From assembly GCF_003254545.1 (NCBI RefSeq), contig NZ_QJRH01000070.1:310001-374000 (forward strand): a DNA stretch of 64,000 nucleotides, given 5' to 3'. The stretch's first letter is position 1, and the number at the start of each line of letters is the position of its first letter. The DNA is from Flavobacterium tistrianum (lineage in GTDB: Bacteria; Bacteroidota; Bacteroidia; Flavobacteriales; Flavobacteriaceae). The notes below the pieces were generated by a model. That model worked only from the letters and a program-made list of their open reading frames with translations. It made no database searches and was not told the origin of the DNA. Shown in pieces: positions 61,655-64,000 of this stretch. The translations under genes were made by a program, and so were the position numbers.

Positions 61655-62928
61655 AGACCGGACATTCGGTGCAGAGCATCTTCCGATACAATGAAAATAA
61701 GGTGAAGCAGGGCGCCGCCCAGTGCATCGGGGAAGGCAATTACCCGGCTGCTTTGAAGGACCTGACTTTCGATATGAAACTCAACCGCCTGCTGCATCAG
61801 AATGCCCTGAACGGGAATGTCAAGCGCAACAGCGTGCACATCTCGCTGAACTTCCATCCGTCCGAGAATTATTCCGCCGAAAAGCTCATGAAGATCGCCG
61901 ATGCCTATATGGAAAAGATTGGCTTCACAGAGCAGCCCTATCTGGTCTACCAGCATCATGATGCAGGGCATCCGCACATCCATCTGGTCTCGATAAAAGT
62001 AAGGGAGGACGGCTCTAGGATCGACATGCAGAACATCGGAAAGAACCAGTCGGAGAAAGCAAGGAAAGAGATAGAAAAACAGTTCAATCTGATGAGGGCA
62101 GAAGGGAGAAAATCGGAGGATATGCCGCTGATAAATCCTGTTGCAGTGAGCAGGGTTTCATATGGTAAAAGAGAGTCCAAAAAAGACATGTCGGCCGTGC
62201 TGAACTCCGTGCTTTTAAACTATAAATACACTTCCTTGGCGGAGCTCAATGCGGTGCTGGAGCTCTATAATATAAAGGCGGACAGAGGAAGAGAGGATTC
62301 GAGGATTTTTAAGACGGGCGGGCTAGTATACCGCATGCTGGATAGGGAAGGCAAAACGGCAGGAGTTCCGATTAAGGCAAGCCATTTTGCAATGAAGCCT
62401 ACCCTTGCTTTTCTGGAAGGGCGTTATGCCTTGAATAGCGTGGAAAATGCATTTGAAAAGAAGCGGATCCGTAGTGCGGTTGATGCCGTTTTCTTAAGCA
62501 GGAATATGGATATGGAAAAGCTGGCTGCCGCACTTCACAAAGAGGGAATCGATGCTGTAATGCGAAACAGCGGCCAGGGGCAGCTCTACGGCATCACTTA
62601 TGTTGATCATGTCACCAAGTGCGTCTTAAACGGCAGCGCTTTGGGGAAAAATTACAGCGCGAAAGGGATGCTGGAAAGGTGTGGGGAGGGTGCAGGTTCG
62701 AAAGTCAAGGCAGGTGCTGAAACACTTTTGGAAAAAGAGCATAAAGAGCAAGGGGAGACTACTTTTGAGGAGACAGCAAGAGGCATTTCAGATGGAATTT
62801 CAGATGGCTTTTTTACAAACGGGCTTCAGGAACTTTTCAAAACCGAATGGCAGCCTGACAATGTTCCTGCGGCATTAAAGCGAAAACGCCGGAGAAGAAA
62901 GAAAATGGGCGGTTCGGATCTGAATTGA
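61639..62928 (+). CDS. Relaxase / mobilisation nuclease
   Basis: 429 residues from ATG 61639. The relaxase domain is in the first 250 residues. The candidate catalytic Tyr17 is in IFRYNENKV, and the metal-binding His triad is in YQHHDAGHPHIHLVS (His111, His113, His115). It nicks one strand at oriT and stays bound to the 5' end for transfer. The remaining part is charged, with a basic tail (KRKRRRRKK). The frame is open to 61552 inside mobC, but ATG 61639 gives the usual N-terminus MVAVIKTGHSVQS. The transfer coupling gene is 32 bp downstream. Confidence 0.9.
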   Translation: MVAVIKTGHSVQSIFRYNENKVKQGAAQCIGEGNYPAALKDLTFDMKLNRLLHQNALNGNVKRNSVHISLNFHPSENYSAEKLMKIADAYMEKIGFTEQPYLVYQHHDAGHPHIHLVSIKVREDGSRIDMQNIGKNQSEKARKEIEKQFNLMRAEGRKSEDMPLINPVAVSRVSYGKRESKKDMSAVLNSVLLNYKYTSLAELNAVLELYNIKADRGREDSRIFKTGGLVYRMLDREGKTAGVPIKASHFAMKPTLAFLEGRYALNSVENAFEKKRIRSAVDAVFLSRNMDMEKLAAALHKEGIDAVMRNSGQGQLYGITYVDHVTKCVLNGSALGKNYSAKGMLERCGEGAGSKVKAGAETLLEKEHKEQGETTFEETARGISDGISDGFFTNGLQELFKTEWQPDNVPAALKRKRRRRKKMGGSDLN

Positions 62929-62960
62929 AAAGAAATTAATCACACTAAAATAGTGCAGCC

Positions 62961-64000
62961 ATGCAGACGGGAGAAAACGAACAGGCGCTGAGAAAAATAA
63001 TAGACATGACAAGGCTCATCAGCATCATCCTGCTGTTGGGGCATTGCTACTATTACAGTTATGGGGCTTTTAAGTCATGGAATCTTACAGGGGATTTCGG
63101 GGACAAGGTGCTGGCATCGGTATGCCGGACGGGACTGTTTGATAATTTTTATATTTCCAAGCTTGCCGCGCTTGGTTTTCTTTTGATTTCGCTTTTGGGG
63201 GCAAAGGGAAGAAAGGATGAGAAGCTGCAGTTTAAGACCGCTTTTTACAAGATGGTTTCAGGAGGGGTGCTGTATTTTTCAAGCGGGCTTTTGCTGCTGT
63301 TTTCTGCTGATGAGGTTATGGCTTCGGCGGGTTATATGGCGGTCACGGCTTTGGGGTTTCTTCTCATGCTGTCGGGAGGCACGCTGCTGTCCAGGCTGAT
63401 CAGAAACAGGCTGGCTTCTGGCGATGTCTTTAACAGCAAGAACGAAACCTTTCCGCAGGAGGAGAGGCTGCTGGAAAACGAATATTCGATCAATCTGCCC
63501 GCTCGATACCATCTTAAAAGCAAGATCCGCTCGAGCTGGATCAATATTGTAAATCCCTTCCGCGGGCTGATGGTTCTCGGAACGCCGGGATCTGGGAAAT
63601 CATACTTTGTCATCCGCCATGTCATCACCCAGCACATAGCCAAAGGCTTCAGCATGTTTGTCTATGATTTCAAGTACGATGATCTGTCTAAGATTGCCTA
63701 CAATGCCTTTAAGAAATACAGGCATGTTTATGCTGTTAGGCCCAAATGCTACTTCATCAATTTCGACAATATCATGCACCGCTGCAATCCTCTGGATCCC
63801 CAGAGCATGGAGGATATCACCGACGCCTCGGAGTCTGCCAGAACAATTCTGATGGGGCTTAACCGCGAGTGGATCAAGCGCCAGGGCGATTTTTTTGTGG
63901 AGTCGCCAATCAATTTTTTATCGGCTGTGATCTGGTATCTCAGAAGGCATAAGGACGGGGAGTTCTGCACCCTGCCGCATGTGATAGAACTTATGCAGAC
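62961..64000 (+). CDS. Type IV coupling protein (MobC/TraG-like), N-terminal part
   Basis: At least 346 residues; the gene runs off the right edge. Four hydrophobic segments in the first 155 residues (for example LISIILLLGHCYYYSYGAF) anchor it in the membrane. A P-loop follows, GTPGSGKS (residues 207-214) in FRGLMVLGTPGSGKSYFVIR. FVYDFKYDDLSKIAYNAF and INFDNIMHRCNPLDPQSMED are typical of the bacteroidetal conjugal coupling proteins. It links the relaxase-DNA complex to the type IV secretion channel. Presence of a coupling protein suggests a self-transferable element; the tra genes would lie further right. Confidence 0.88.
   Translation, partial: MQTGENEQALRKIIDMTRLISIILLLGHCYYYSYGAFKSWNLTGDFGDKVLASVCRTGLFDNFYISKLAALGFLLISLLGAKGRKDEKLQFKTAFYKMVSGGVLYFSSGLLLLFSADEVMASAGYMAVTALGFLLMLSGGTLLSRLIRNRLASGDVFNSKNETFPQEERLLENEYSINLPARYHLKSKIRSSWINIVNPFRGLMVLGTPGSGKSYFVIRHVITQHIAKGFSMFVYDFKYDDLSKIAYNAFKKYRHVYAVRPKCYFINFDNIMHRCNPLDPQSMEDITDASESARTILMGLNREWIKRQGDFFVESPINFLSAVIWYLRRHKDGEFCTLPHVIELMQ

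Noticed and set aside
1..64000. CRISPR arrays, tRNA and rRNA genes
   Set aside because: No regularly spaced short repeats and no cloverleaf or rRNA sequence were seen. The four TGTTGATAA boxes are too short and irregularly spaced to be CRISPR repeats.

Overview
The window looks like a Flavobacterium chromosome (Bacteroidetes). The evidence is an AT-rich backbone, Bacteroidetes-type promoters (TTG, 17-19 bp, TAnnTTTG), a SusC/SusD pair, many secreted glycosidases, and a class I ribonucleotide reductase whose NrdB resembles the manganese class Id enzyme known from F. johnsoniae. No tRNA, rRNA or CRISPR array was found.

Layout. 1-974 is the 3' end of a GH2 glycosidase. 1141-5079 holds a YdeI-like protein, a Pr6Pr membrane protein and a BlaI/BlaR1-type regulator-sensor pair with three phased operators. 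5374-7467 is a GH29 fucosidase. 8202-10046 is a LytS/LytR-type two-component system, divergent from a large glycan-utilisation locus (10178-35894). That locus encodes GH92, a sodium:solute symporter, GH130 phosphorylase, a CBM9-like protein, a putative GHL10-type hydrolase, glycosylasparaginase, GH20, GH35, GH29, a second GH92, GH3 with a PA14 insert, SusC, SusD and a BNR-repeat protein. Mannosidases, fucosidases, hexosaminidase, galactosidase, a GH130 enzyme and a GlcNAc-Asn amidase together fit stepwise breakdown of N-linked glycans. The final Man-GlcNAc disaccharide could be imported by the symporter and phosphorolysed in the cytoplasm.

36040-36990 is an M28 peptidase. 37259-42862 (minus strand) is a probable extracytosolic flavin/electron-transfer cluster: ankyrin protein, DUF2271 protein with a flavinylation motif, PepSY-flavodoxin-reductase fusion and ApbE. 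It is preceded by a Fur-like operator at its promoter. 43650-46341 is nrdB-nrdA, preceded by four identical TGTTGATAA boxes. Core genes follow: a Crp-family regulator, ribB, a Na+/H+ antiporter, a membrane-anchored MutS-like ATPase, a universal stress protein and mnmE.

From the 3' end of mnmE to the right edge lies the left part of an integrative conjugative element: a double-HTH protein, a tyrosine integrase, an overlapping pair of IS3 transposase genes, small element genes, a RadC-like protein, a candidate small RNA, a candidate oriT, MobC, relaxase and a truncated coupling protein. From about 58.5 kb this region is visibly richer in G+C than the chromosome. The other end of the element is outside the window.

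Several intergenic gaps carry long inverted repeats of a few recurrent families, typical of flavobacterial intergenic palindromes.
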